Positions 36,655 through 46,467 of a stretch of DNA of 64,000 nucleotides are shown here, in pieces; positions within the stretch are counted from its first letter, which is position 1, and every line of letters begins with the position of its first letter. Made by a program: the position numbers and the translations under genes. Below the pieces are notes generated by a model. It was not told the DNA's origin, did not search any database, and worked only from the letters and a program-made list of their open reading frames with translations. The DNA is taken from positions 29,818,021-29,882,020 of the forward strand of contig OZ023206.1 in the NCBI GenBank assembly GCA_963995525.1, written 5' to 3'. This DNA comes from Escarpia spicata (taxonomy: Eukaryota; Annelida; Polychaeta; Sabellida; Siboglinidae).

Positions 36655-37541
36655 TATCACATGCTCCGTCAAATCTTCAAAAAAACGTTTCCTATTTCCT
36701 AATCTGATGTGACGGCTGCTGGGTACCATGTGAGAATGGCCGATGATGTCCTACGAGGTATAAATGTGAGATGCGGATAAATATAGATGTCAGCTGCGAC
36801 AAGTCTATGATGGATACTGTCTGCAAGGCAACAATGCCACACACTGTCGTAATGTGCCAATTTCCATCCCAGCTATTTCCAATCGCTGTGCAGCCACTTC
36901 AATTACATCGCAAAGCAGATGGTGAATGTGGACCGTAAAAAGAACGTCAATTCGTGACACTTGACACATTTCTCACTATCTTGTTAATGTAGCTTTCAAA
37001 GTGGTCATCCACAAATTCACATTTGTCACAAGTTCACCGATAAATCTTTAATTCCTTGATAATCTGTTGCGATACATCCAACACATTCGTAATCGCCTTA
37101 CAAGAGAATACAATCAACATCATAGATTCCCCAATTAACAGTCACATTTGACAACAAATATAAATTAATCATCTCACTATGACAGCTCATCAACATGATC
37201 TACATTGATGGGGACAATTAATTTAGGATGGCGTGAATTGTAATTAGAGAACAGTTGCTGGTTGCTGAGGTGTAACAAAATAAGCCTTCTCTGATAGTCA
37301 TGTGATATCTTCAATTCAATCATTTGCACACATGTTTTTGTAGTGTGATTACAAATAAATTGCTAATTCTATAACAAGAACAGTATTATCTGAAAGCAAC
37401 TCAAAGAAATCAACCAATTCTATAACAAAAGAAGTCTTTTGGGACAGCAACACACGTAATAGTCTGTGGCTTTGTCGACCTTCGACTATTATAATTATGT
37501 TTGTTTGATTTTATATTGGTCTTGTGAACACAAGAAAATAT

Positions 37542-38258
37542 GTAATTGAGACCTGCCTACCCCAAAAACTTCCTGTCAGTAATCCAGCTTCCCATTTACA
37601 CTGATTTTCAGGAATATAGGCTTCCTGTCAGTAATTGTTCAGAACCGTGTCAGATATTGTCCATTACGTTACGCTGTTATCAACATCACCTAGACTCTAG
37701 TCTACTCAACTCTAGTATAGAATGATAAATGATAGACAGGGGGGGGGGTAGCGATGGCAAAACCATTACATTATGCTGTCATCGACATTGCCTAGACTCT
37801 AGTGACTGTATGATAGGCTGTAAATGATAGACTAAACTCCTCAATAAATACACTAACTTAGTCTTAGTACAGTCAGTTGGCCTAACACTACAAGTACAAC
37901 ACTCACTAAGTTTTTGCATTACACGTTTCTTTTTGGTTGGTGGTGGCATCGTTTCGCTGTCAGCCATCATTTCGTGCCGCGTGACTTCGTTTTGTTTGAT
38001 CGCGGAAATGCGAATTTGTCATAACGCTGTTTCCTATTGGTTTCCTATTACGACCAGACTCAGCGAATGAAAAACCATGTCACAACATGCTGCATACATA
38101 TGCTGCCACCTGTTGAATATAGTGGAAGCTAAATTTGAGTGATTGGCAAACATGGTGACAGTCCGTAATATTTTCATCCCTCGCCGTAATACCGTAATTT
38201 GAGGTGACTTTCCGGAATGATTCCGGACAATCCGGAATGGTAGGCAGGTCTGGTAATT
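37542..38258 (-). mobile_element. Non-autonomous hAT-like element in copy A
   Basis: The inverted termini read AGACCTGCCTACC at 37549 and, from the other strand, CAGACCTGCCTACC at 38252. They are flanked by GTAATT at 37542-37547 and 38253-38258. Copy B has the unoccupied site at 42076-42081, so the insertion is proved by comparison. CAG-starting ends and the sequence style fit hAT. The duplication visible is 6 bp, where most hAT families show 8. The right subterminal region repeats TCCGGA. A minus-strand frame (37779-37970) starts with a Lys-rich NLS-like leader (TKKKRVMQKLSEC), possibly the transposase N-terminus, but no domain follows. Confidence 0.75.
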
Positions 38259-38650
38259 TATTACTTTTTTGTTTATTTGCCAAAAAAACTATAAAAATGA
38301 GAGATGGCCACATACCTCCCTAAATTTGTCAAATACGTGAAATCCTTACAATGTGGCAAATTTACTCATACATATTTTATGTAGGAAAAAGCAGCTTCAC
38401 AAATTACAAATCCATTATGTCGTTTGAACTAATTAACCCATACTAGACTAGTTACACTGATTCACTCCTGGAAAGAAATCTGGAGATCGGACAGCCTAAG
38501 TAGTAAGTCTGATGTCTGTTGATCTGCTGGAGAACAAAAAAGCAATTAATAAAGAAACATACTTTAACCCCCAGTGAACTCCAAACATTAGCACGAACAC
38601 ATCGATCTGATACAAATGTAGCCTAGTAATCATACTGGCTTCTTATTCAG

Positions 38651-38950
38651 GGTAAGTTCTTATATAGCGCAGTATCCAGTCCATATAACTGCTCGGAGCG
38701 CTTCACACTTTACTCCCCGGCAGACCTGTTCAATCGAACACCATCTCGACTTCTCTGGGAAGCATTCAGCCATGCTGTAATTACTGCACAAAGACTATTT
38801 ATACACAAACATCTACCACTGTTTGGAGTGAACAAATTTGCTGAAGGTTCAAAATGGCAGCGACAGGATTTGAACCAGGATTCTCTCGAATAAGAGTCTG
38901 ATGACAACATGTTAGTATATTTCTTGATCATGAAACACTCGGGGAGTGAA
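38651..38950 (-). mobile_element. SINE-like dispersed repeat, copy 2
   Basis: Plus-strand left end GGTAAGTTCTTATATAGCGC, then GAGCGCTTCACACTTTACTC, then CAAATTTGCTGAAGG. On the minus strand, 38873-38885 carries a box-B-like GGTTCAAATCCTG preceded by an anticodon-arm-like segment, suggesting a tRNA-derived head at the right end. A convincing A box and full cloverleaf are not seen. It is shared at the same place with copy B, so it predates the tandem duplication. Confidence 0.6.
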
Positions 38951-40130
38951 TCTCAAACAACTGATGCAGCAATCAAGAAAGTCATAGGTCCAACAATTGT
39001 TTGAACTCCAGAAACGAAAAGTAGATCAGAACTATATGACAGAAGATGTCAGAGTTAGGCTGATATTCTGCGTGGCTGAAATTAAATATTAGTATCGATA
39101 ATTACTTACTTTAATAATGCTATTTGTTTATAATTCTGACAAAGTATTGGATATTTAATCATGTAAAATTTGCCCCAGAAGGTGACCACAATTTCAGCTT
39201 GATTAAATATTTGTTTTGCAATTTGTAAACTACATTAGAAACTCGTTACATGGGTATTGATCAACTGCTAGAAATGTATTTTGATTCCAACATGGCATCA
39301 ATGATTTGCACTGCAAAATAAAAATGCTTCAAACACAATTTGATTCCAATTAATGTAAATCAATTTTGGCTGTGGCTAAGACTATTTCAACACAATCATC
39401 TCTATGGTTGCTTGTTGCATAGGCGAAAATATTTCAGACTGGACCTACATCATTTATATTGCATGTTTGCAGAATACTTCCTCGCAAATATGTGATGAAT
39501 TTATTGCTGTGCACACAATAAATGAGACTGCGCTAACAGCCGACGTTCTGTGGTCCACTGCATAGAAACGAGTCGCCAATAGCACTACAAATCAAGTAAA
39601 CAATAAAAAGCTGTCATGTCCGTATAATGACATATGGCAGAGATTTCCCAAGCTGCGTATTGCAGTGTTTCACAATGTTGAACGCATTCGCCGCAATTTG
39701 CCCAAGAACATGTGAAACAGTCTGTGCATGCCCTAACATGCCATGATTCCAACAAATTCATTGTCTACAGCCTGCCTTGGTTAGGTCTGCTGATTCTGTT
39801 GCTTCTTGATTGGATGGATACTAATTTGTTTAGTGCATTTGCCAGTTAGACTAGCTGTGAGAACTTTGTTTGCAGTAAACAAATATTGCGTGCATGTTAC
39901 CTTTTGACAAAACTCTCATCACATCTTCAGAAAAACGTTTCCTATTTCCTAAATATAGACGTCAGCTGCGACAAATGGATGTCTTTGATGGTCACTGTCG
40001 GCAAGGCAACAATGTCACACACTGTCATAATGTGCCAATTTCCGTTCCAGCTATTCACATTCACCGTCCAGCCACTTCTATTAAATCGCAAAGCAGATGT
40101 ATGTAGACCATAAAAAGAACATCAACTCGT

Positions 40131-41499
40131 GACATGCAGGGATGAGAGTGACATTCAGAGAAAAAAACGGACATTTTGCTGTGGCCCACATTTCAGCCCG
40201 AGAGGACCGTCTCATCTAATCGGGGGGAGGGGGGACTCCTCAGAGATATTTGTTTAATTGTAGACGACATATGGTGTATTTTGAGCAATATTAAATAGAA
40301 AATCTTAACATTTCTAATAGCAAAAAAAAGCACATGGACTCATGCACACATTGTCATAGTACTTGGTGGCTGCCTTCGTCTTTGACATGTTCAGCTCAGT
40401 TTTCTTCTCCTCCTTCATCTTTCCTTCCTCGGCAAGATGGATGGAGTACATTTTGTGTGCACCCCTCGTGTTGTAAACGAGGCGACCAGTCCTGTTTGTG
40501 GAAGTCCTGTATAGCAGTCTTGTTGCTTGTCATGACGGCATGAGTGAGTACTTCACTGTCTGGATAGTGTTGAATGTACTAACATTCTTTCTGGCAGTGG
40601 CAGTATTCATGATGCTAGACATGTGACTAAAACACCCTTCCACTTGAGGACCATGAAAGCAGCTCATCATTGCAGCCACCAGCTTTGACAAGGCTGGGAA
40701 CTTGCCAGTAGAGAATATGGTAGCCCACCACGAGTCCAATCTGGAACTTGTGGGTGCTTGTGGAAGTGTGTTGTCTACATGGAATCGGCGAACTTCCATG
40801 TGATACACCCTCTGTTCAGGTTCTGATAGAACATTGGTGACCAGTGTGGGCAGTGCCAGTTGTGTACTTCAATGCCTTCGGTTCCCCTCTGACTGCAGTG
40901 TAGCCTGTAGGATCCAATCCGCATAGTTGACATCGGCCTCGCACCACAAACAGTAGGCTTTCCCTGGTGCTGACAATTTACTGATGAATATATCCAAATT
41001 AGTGTCTCCAGGCGATCTCTCCAGCCACACCCAATTCCACTTATTCTTGACACTTTTGTCAATGTCCTTCACGCAACATTTGTCTTGCTATACAACAAAT
41101 CGTCGATTAGCCATTGTGTTCGAAAATGATTGACATCTCCACAAAATACATCGTCGTTTCCTATTGGTCCACTGCTTTTGTGCGCGCACTTCAAAAGCGC
41201 TGAAGCGAACAGCCGACAGAACTAAGGGTTTTACTTCGCAGATTCACGGGTTCGGTTGGGTCGGTTCTGTCTCTAATTGCCAGGCAGCATCATTAACACG
41301 TGGCGACACCCGGTGGATAGATGGTTAACTCAACCCGCAGATAGATCGTCAGTAAATTGTCCAGGTTTTTATATGCCCTACCCCCCAACATTCATTTTTT
41401 TTCTTCCCGGATTTACACGATTCACAAAAGTGATCTTTGGAGCAGTATAAAAACCGGAATTCCGGAAAAAAAAACGGAAATTTCTCATCCCTGGACATG
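40131..41499 (-). mobile_element. hAT-like DNA transposon remnant in copy B
   Basis: An 11-bp perfect terminal inverted repeat, CAGGGATGAGA (40137-40147, and its complement at 41483-41493), encloses 1357 bases. It is flanked by the direct repeat GACATG (40131-40136 and 41494-41499). Removing the element and one flank restores the sequence found in copy A around 36950, which confirms the boundaries. The duplication is 6 bp rather than the usual 8 for hAT. The interior carries parts of a transposase on the minus strand (listed separately), with the middle missing. Confidence 0.85.
40530..41072 (-). pseudogene. hAT-like transposase fragments
   Basis: On the minus strand, 41072 down to about 40869 reads KNKWNWVWLERSPGD, then APGKAYCLWCEADVNYAD, a Cys-x-x-Cys finger of the BED-like type at the N-terminus of hAT transposases. 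After frame changes, 40808-40530 reads RLDSWWATIFSTGKFPALSK, then LVAAMMSCFHGPQVEGCFSH. This resembles the C-terminal hAT dimerisation region, where WW-x-x-x-F precedes a conserved HGN-x-DVERGFS-type block, here degraded. The central catalytic region is absent. The product cannot be functional, and the family call rests on these two end blocks plus the inverted repeats. Confidence 0.6.
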
Positions 41500-42200
41500 T
41501 GACATATTTTTCGTTATCTTGTTAATGCAGCTTTCAAAATGGTCGTCCTGCAAATTCATGATTCTCACAAGTTCAGAGATAAATAAAATAAAATGATCTG
41601 TTGCAATACTTCCAACACATTCTTAATCACCTTACTAGAGAATACAACCATGTCACCGATTCCCCAATTAATAGTAGCATTTGACAACAAATATAAATTA
41701 ATCATCTCGATATGACGGCTCGTCAACGTGATCCACACAGAAGGGAGACATTCATTTAGGATGGCCTGAATTGTAATTAGAGACCTGTTCCTGGTCGCTG
41801 ACATGTGGCAAAATGAGGCTTGTGTGATAGTCGTGAGACATTGTCAATTAAATCACATGTTTTTGTAGTGTTTTTGACTACAAATAAATCTGCTAATTCT
41901 ATAACAAGATAACTATTTTCTGAAAGCAACACAAAGAAATCGGCCAATTAATTTATAACAAGATTAGTATTTTCTGACATCAACACAAAATAATTTGTGG
42001 CTTTGTCCACTTTCAGCTGTTATAATGACGTTTGTTCATAGATCTTATAGTTATGTGATGAACGTAAGAAAATGTGTAATTTATCACGTTTCAATTTGCA
42101 ACAAAACTATAAAAACTGGAGCAGGCTGCATACCTGTTAAATTTCATCAATCTTTTGCATACGAGAAATCCTTACATCATAGCATGCTTACTCTTGCATG

Positions 42201-43131
42201 ATATAACAAGCAAGGTGTTGAAATTTGCGGATGATACAAAAGTGTTTAGAAGGATTAAAAGTGATGGAGATAGACAGCATTTACAAGATGATCTTGACAG
42301 GTTGATCAAATAGTCTGAAAAGTGGCAAATGTTCAAAATTTTCAGAAATGTAAATGCCTCCACACAGGACATTGGAATGATGATGTAGAATATACAATGG
42401 GGGTACTTTACTAAGTACTACTGTAAAAGAAAAGGATTTAGGGTTAATCATTAGTGCTGATATGAAGGTTTCATAGCAGTGCGGAATTGCAGCTTCAAAA
42501 GGAAATCAAATCATTCGATTAATTAGGAGAAATATAGCTTATAAGGAAAAATAACTAAAATACTGCTGTACAAAACAATAGTTAGGCCTCATTTAGAATA
42601 TTGTATACAAGCGTGGAGGCCATATCGCAGGAAGGACAAAGATATGCTAGAAAGAGTACAGAGGAGAGGGACTAAAATGACACCAAAACTGAGGGATCTA
42701 AGTTATGAAAAACGCCTAAAAGAATGTGGTTTAACAACACTAGAGATTAGGAGATTGAGAGGAGATCAGATATAAGTGTTTAAAATACTGAATGGTTATT
42801 AAAATACTGACAGAAATATTTTTTTTTAGTTAAGAAAGCTAGAAGGACTAAAGGACATGAAGATACATTAGTAAAGGAGCAGTGTAGGTTAGATATAAGA
42901 AACTTCTAATTTTCACAAAGGACTGTAAATGGATGGAACAGATTATCTGCTGATTGTGTGGGTGCTAGTAGCATGAATGTTTAAAAATAAAATTGACACA
43001 TACCTTAGAAGGGCGGGATACATGTAGATAAAAGGGTTGGACTCTCGATATGCCAAATTAAGGGCTTCCTTGTCCACCTGCTATTTAGAGTAAATTCTCT
43101 GGGTGGCAATCTTGTTAAATCTTGTTAAATC
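42201..43131 (+). mobile_element. CR1/L2-like LINE, 5'-truncated, in copy B
   Basis: Forward-strand ORF2 homology starts inside the RT with KFADDTKVFRRIKSDGD (catalytic Asp pair). It continues through HLQDDLDRLI, LLYKTIVRPHLEYCIQAWRP, DMLERVQRRGTK and KLRDLSYEKRLKECGLTTLE, and ends with RLDIRNF and RLSADCVGASSMN. Several stops and frameshifts break it. The 3' end carries a short tail repeat, CTTGTTAAAT twice, at 43111-43130. Copy A shows the unoccupied site, with TACTCATA there and TACTC motifs on both flanks of the insertion. 5' truncation is typical of target-primed reverse transcription. Confidence 0.88.
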
Positions 43132-43371
43132 TACTCATAAATATTTTTAGTAGGAAAGAGCAGCTTCACGAATTACAAATCCATTATGTCAAACTGATTA
43201 ACCCATTCTTAACTAATTACACTGATTCACTGCGGGAAAGAAATCTGGACATCGGACAGCCTAAATCTGATATCTACTGATCTGCTGGCGAACTCCAGAC
43301 TGAAGACATTAGTACGAACACACCGATGTTATACAAATGTAGCATAGTAAGCATAATGGCTTCTTATTCAG

Positions 43372-43955
43372 GGTAAGTTCTTATATAGCGCAGTATCCAG
43401 TCCTTGGGACTGCTCAGAGCTCTTTACACTTTACTCCCTGGCACACCTGTTCAATCAAATAGCGTCTTGACCTCTCTTGAAAGTATTCAGCCATGCTGCA
43501 ATTACTGCACGAAGACTATTTATACACAAATATCTACCAGTCTATAATTACTATTCATTTATACGCCCGAGTGAACTAGAGCAACGTGGAGTAAACTAGA
43601 GCAATGTGGAGTGAACTGGAGCAGCGTAGAGTGAACTGGAGCAACGTGGAGTGAACTGGTGCAACTTGGAGTGAACTAGAGCAACGTGGAGTGAACTAGA
43701 GCAACGTGGAGTGAACTGGAGCAACGTGGAGTGAACTGGAGATACGTGGAGTGAACTGTTGCAACGTGGAGTGAACTGTTGCAACGTGGAGTGAACTGGA
43801 GCAACATGGAGTGAACTGGAGCAACGTGGTGTGAACAAATTTGCTCATGGTTCGAAATGGCAATGACAGGAATCGAACCAGGATTCTCTCTAATAAGAGT
43901 TTGGTGACAACGTGCCAGTATATTTCTTGATCATGAAACACTATGAGGGCGTTAA
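43372..43955 (-). mobile_element. SINE-like dispersed repeat, copy 3, interrupted by a 20-bp array
   Basis: Counterpart of the 38651 copy in the duplicated unit: GGTAAGTTCTTATATAGCGC at 43372, GAGCTCTTTACACTTTACTC, then CAAATTTGCTCATGG at 43837. The minus strand carries a box-B-like GGTTCGATTCCTG at about 43869-43881. Where copy 2 has only TTTGGAGTGAAC, this copy has the 13-unit tandem array. Confidence 0.6.
43571..43836. repeat. 20-bp minisatellite, 13 copies, inside a SINE-like repeat
   Basis: The unit is GTGAACTGGAGCAACGTGGA, with an exact 20-base period and scattered substitutions (ACTAGAG, ACTGTTG). The sister element at 38651 has a single TGGAGTGAAC at the equivalent place, which is the apparent seed. 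Confidence 0.93.
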
Positions 43956-44883
43956 TCTCGGATATTCTGTGTGACTGGTATAAAATATTGGTACTGATAA
44001 TTACTCTAAGAATGCCATTTGTTTACAGTTTTGCCAAAGTATTTGATATTTAATCATATCAATGTTGCCCCAAAAGGCGCCACAATTACCACTTGATTAA
44101 ATATTTGTTTAGCAATTTGTAAACTACATTAGAAAATTCATTACTTCATTACTGATAAGCTCCAAGAAATGTATTTTGCATTCCCCATGAATCAGTGATT
44201 TGTAGCAAATAAAAATACTTCAAACACATAATTTTGACAAAACTTCAGATTCCAAGCCACACGATTAACGTAAATTATTTTTGGCTATAGCTAAGAATAT
44301 CTCAACACTGTTAATTTACTCTATAAAATCATCTCTATGGTTGATTGTTGCATAAACAAAAATACTTCAGTATGGAGATAAATCATTTATATTGCATGTT
44401 TGCAGCACATTTCATGGCAAACCTGCGATGAATTTATTGCTGTGCACACAAATAAATGAGACTGCGTTAACAGCCGATTTCCTGTGGTCCACTGCATAGA
44501 AACGAGTCGCCACTAGTACCATAAATCAAGTAAATAATAAAAAGCTGTGTCATGTCCACATAATGACATATGGCAGAGATTTCCCAAGCTGCGTATTGCA
44601 GTGTTTCACAATGTTGAACGCATTCGCCGCAATTTTGCCCAAGAACATGTGAAACAGTTTGTGCACACCCTAGCATGCCATGATTCAAACAAATTCATCG
44701 TCTACGGCCTGCCTTGGTTAGGTCTGTTGATTCTGTTTTTTTATCAAAAATAATTCATAGCAGCAGCTTCTAGATTGGACGGATACTAATTTGTTTAGTG
44801 CATTTGCCAGTTAGATTATCTGTGAGAACTTTGTTTGCAGTAAACAAATATATTGTCTGCATGTTACCTTTTGCAATCACAAA

Positions 44884-45292
44884 GAACAAAACTGTTATGA
44901 TACAACTCAAAGTAGGACAGAATCAGCCAGAATTGTCAGAGTGTTTCTGGTTCAAATATTGTCTGCTTGCAGTACCAGGATCCAATATATAAATTACTTA
45001 TATAGCTGCATCTATGCCAAGACTTAGTGCAGCCCAATACTGCCACCTAGGGATCAACATTTTAACCATTTCACACCTGGTGAAATGGAATATTACTTAA
45101 CATGCAGGGAGATTTTACAATATCTCAATATTCAACTTCTGGTAATAGGCACATTACCTTGCTTGAAATTTGCGTCTGATATCTAAATGACATTTAAATG
45201 CCATTTGAATGACATCTGGTCAGAAACCAAGAACACAAACCACCTTAACCATTCACAATGTGCAGGTACAAACAGATTAATATTTGACATGC
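44884..45292. other. Non-coding spacer
   Basis: No gene or repeat recognised. The minus strand at 45040-45053 reads TCCCTAGGTGGCAG, a CTCF-core-like match. Confidence 0.5.
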
Positions 45293-45955
45293 TGAGTGTA
45301 TGGTGGTTTGAATGGTTGTAGAGTGGGTATGTGGTGGTATGGGTGGGTGGGTGGGTGTGTTGTTGTAGGGTGTGTGGTGATATGGGTGAGTGGGTTAGTG
45401 GTTGTAGGGTGGGCGGTGTGGTGGTAAGGGTGGGTGGGTTGGTGGTTGTAGGGTGGGCGGTGTGATGGTATGGGTGGGTGTGTGGTGGTAAGGATGGGTG
45501 ACTGGTTGTACATTGGGTGGGTGATGGTATGGGTGGGTGAGTGGTTGTACGTTGTGTGGGTGTGTGGTGGTAAGGATGGGTGACTGGTTGTACATTGGGT
45601 GGGTGATGGTATGGGTGGGTGTGTGGTGGTAAGGGTGGGTGAGTGCTTGTACGATGGGTGGATGATGGTATGGGTGGGTGATATGTGGTGGTATGGGTGG
45701 GTGGGTGGTTGTATGTGTGGGTGGGTGGGTGGTGGTATGGGTGGGTGGTGGTATGGGTGGGTGTGTGGTGGTATGGGTGGGTGGGTGTGTGGTGGTATGG
45801 GTGGGTGTGTGGTTATATGGGTGGGTGGGTGGTGGTATGGGTGGGTTGGTGGTGGTATGGGTGAATGTGTGGTGGTGGTATGGGTGGGTGGGTGAGTGGC
45901 TGTATGGGTGGGTGGGTGGTGGCATGGGTGGGTGTGTGGTTGTATGTGTGACAGT
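45293..45955 (+). repeat. G-rich quasi-periodic repeat (GGTGGTATGGGTGGGTGTGT type)
   Basis: An irregular 20-24 base period built from GGTGGTATGGGTGGGTG with frequent GGGT runs. An 82-base longer repeat is seen at about 45490 and 45572 (TAAGGATGGGTGACTGGTTG). Many three-G runs on the plus strand give high G-quadruplex potential. Open frames on both strands (Gly/Val-rich plus, His/Thr/Pro-rich minus) are artefacts of low complexity. Confidence 0.9.
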
Positions 45956-46137
45956 ATTTAATAACCAGTATAATTTGAAAGACACTTTCAAGAACACTTG
46001 ACTACCAGGCAATGTCAGCATGCTCAATTCTCAGAGAAATAAGAATGCTGACCCTATATTTTTATTGTAGGCCGTAAATTACTAACACATGGCGAGGCCA
46101 AATCTGTGAGATTAGTGGAATTTTAACAAAGACAGTT
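45956..46137. other. Short spacer before the LINE remnant
   Basis: No feature recognised. The 5' limit of LINE homology lies near 46155. Confidence 0.5.
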
Positions 46138-46467
46138 TTGTACAACTGGGTGGATCAATATGCAGGGACAGTAACTAACTCAGACACCAAAATTCGCAGA
46201 AGAATGAAGGCAGGAACAAAAGCATGGAGGCAAGTTGGAGGTGTGCTAGGAGACAGATGCATATCATGTAAGCTTAAAGGGAAGGTGCTCTTCTCATGTG
46301 TGACCTGGGCATATCTGTATGACCTAGAGACTACTGCACTGACGGAAAAACAACAGGACAGGGTCCAGGTTTGCGAAAACAAATGGGTCAAAAGAATTAC
46401 AGGAGTGAAAATAAGTGATAAGCAAAGAATGGATGAGCTGAGGGAGGAGATTGGTGTGAAAGAGTAG
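46138..46467 (+). pseudogene. Non-LTR retrotransposon ORF2, post-RT segment (first preserved part)
   Basis: The frame reads QYAGTVTNSDTKIRRRMKAG, then LGDRCISCKLKGKVLFSCVT, YLYDLETTALTEKQQDRVQV, ENKWVKRITGVK and DKQRMDELREEIGVKE. This order (YLGS-x-V-T-like start, RRR, KLKGKV, LYGLETWALT-like, VCENKWVRRI, then the DELREE segment) is the conserved tail that follows the RT palm and thumb in many LINE ORF2 proteins. The RT catalytic part is missing, as expected for a 5'-truncated copy. The frame ends where the first tandem array begins, and its last 16 residues are the array's first unit. The clade is unresolved but differs from the CR1/L2 copies elsewhere in the window. Confidence 0.85.

Larger units (their letters stand above)
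36655..39906. repeat. Tandem duplication, copy A (core unit about 2.5 kb)
   Basis: The unit begins near ACGTTTCCTATTTCC and ends near GCATGTTACCTTTTG. It matches the following copy B over its whole length at roughly 80% by eye. Examples: GTCAGCTGCGACAA at 36791 and 39961, AATTAATCATCTC at 37164 and 41697, AGCAGCTTCACAAATTACAA at 38390 and 43162, TTTCCCAAGCTGCGTATTGC at 39644 and 44580. Copy A contains a private hAT insertion (37548-38252) and an 80-base segment at about 36701-36780 absent from B. A SINE-like repeat at 38651 is shared with B. Whether the unit is itself a transposon is unclear, as I see no terminal inverted repeats. Confidence 0.88.
39907..44883. repeat. Tandem duplication, copy B, expanded by private insertions
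   Basis: This is the second copy of the unit described for 36655-39906. It is longer because it has gained a hAT element (40137-41493), a CR1/L2 LINE fragment (about 42201-43131) and a 20-bp minisatellite (43571-43836). With these removed it is about 2.4 kb, close to copy A without its own insertion. No coding frame is shared between the two copies, so conservation reflects duplication rather than protein constraint. Confidence 0.88.

Noticed and set aside
45277..46027. His/Thr/Pro-rich and Gly/Val-rich frames on opposite strands
   Set aside because: Low-complexity GGGT repeat readings with no domain.
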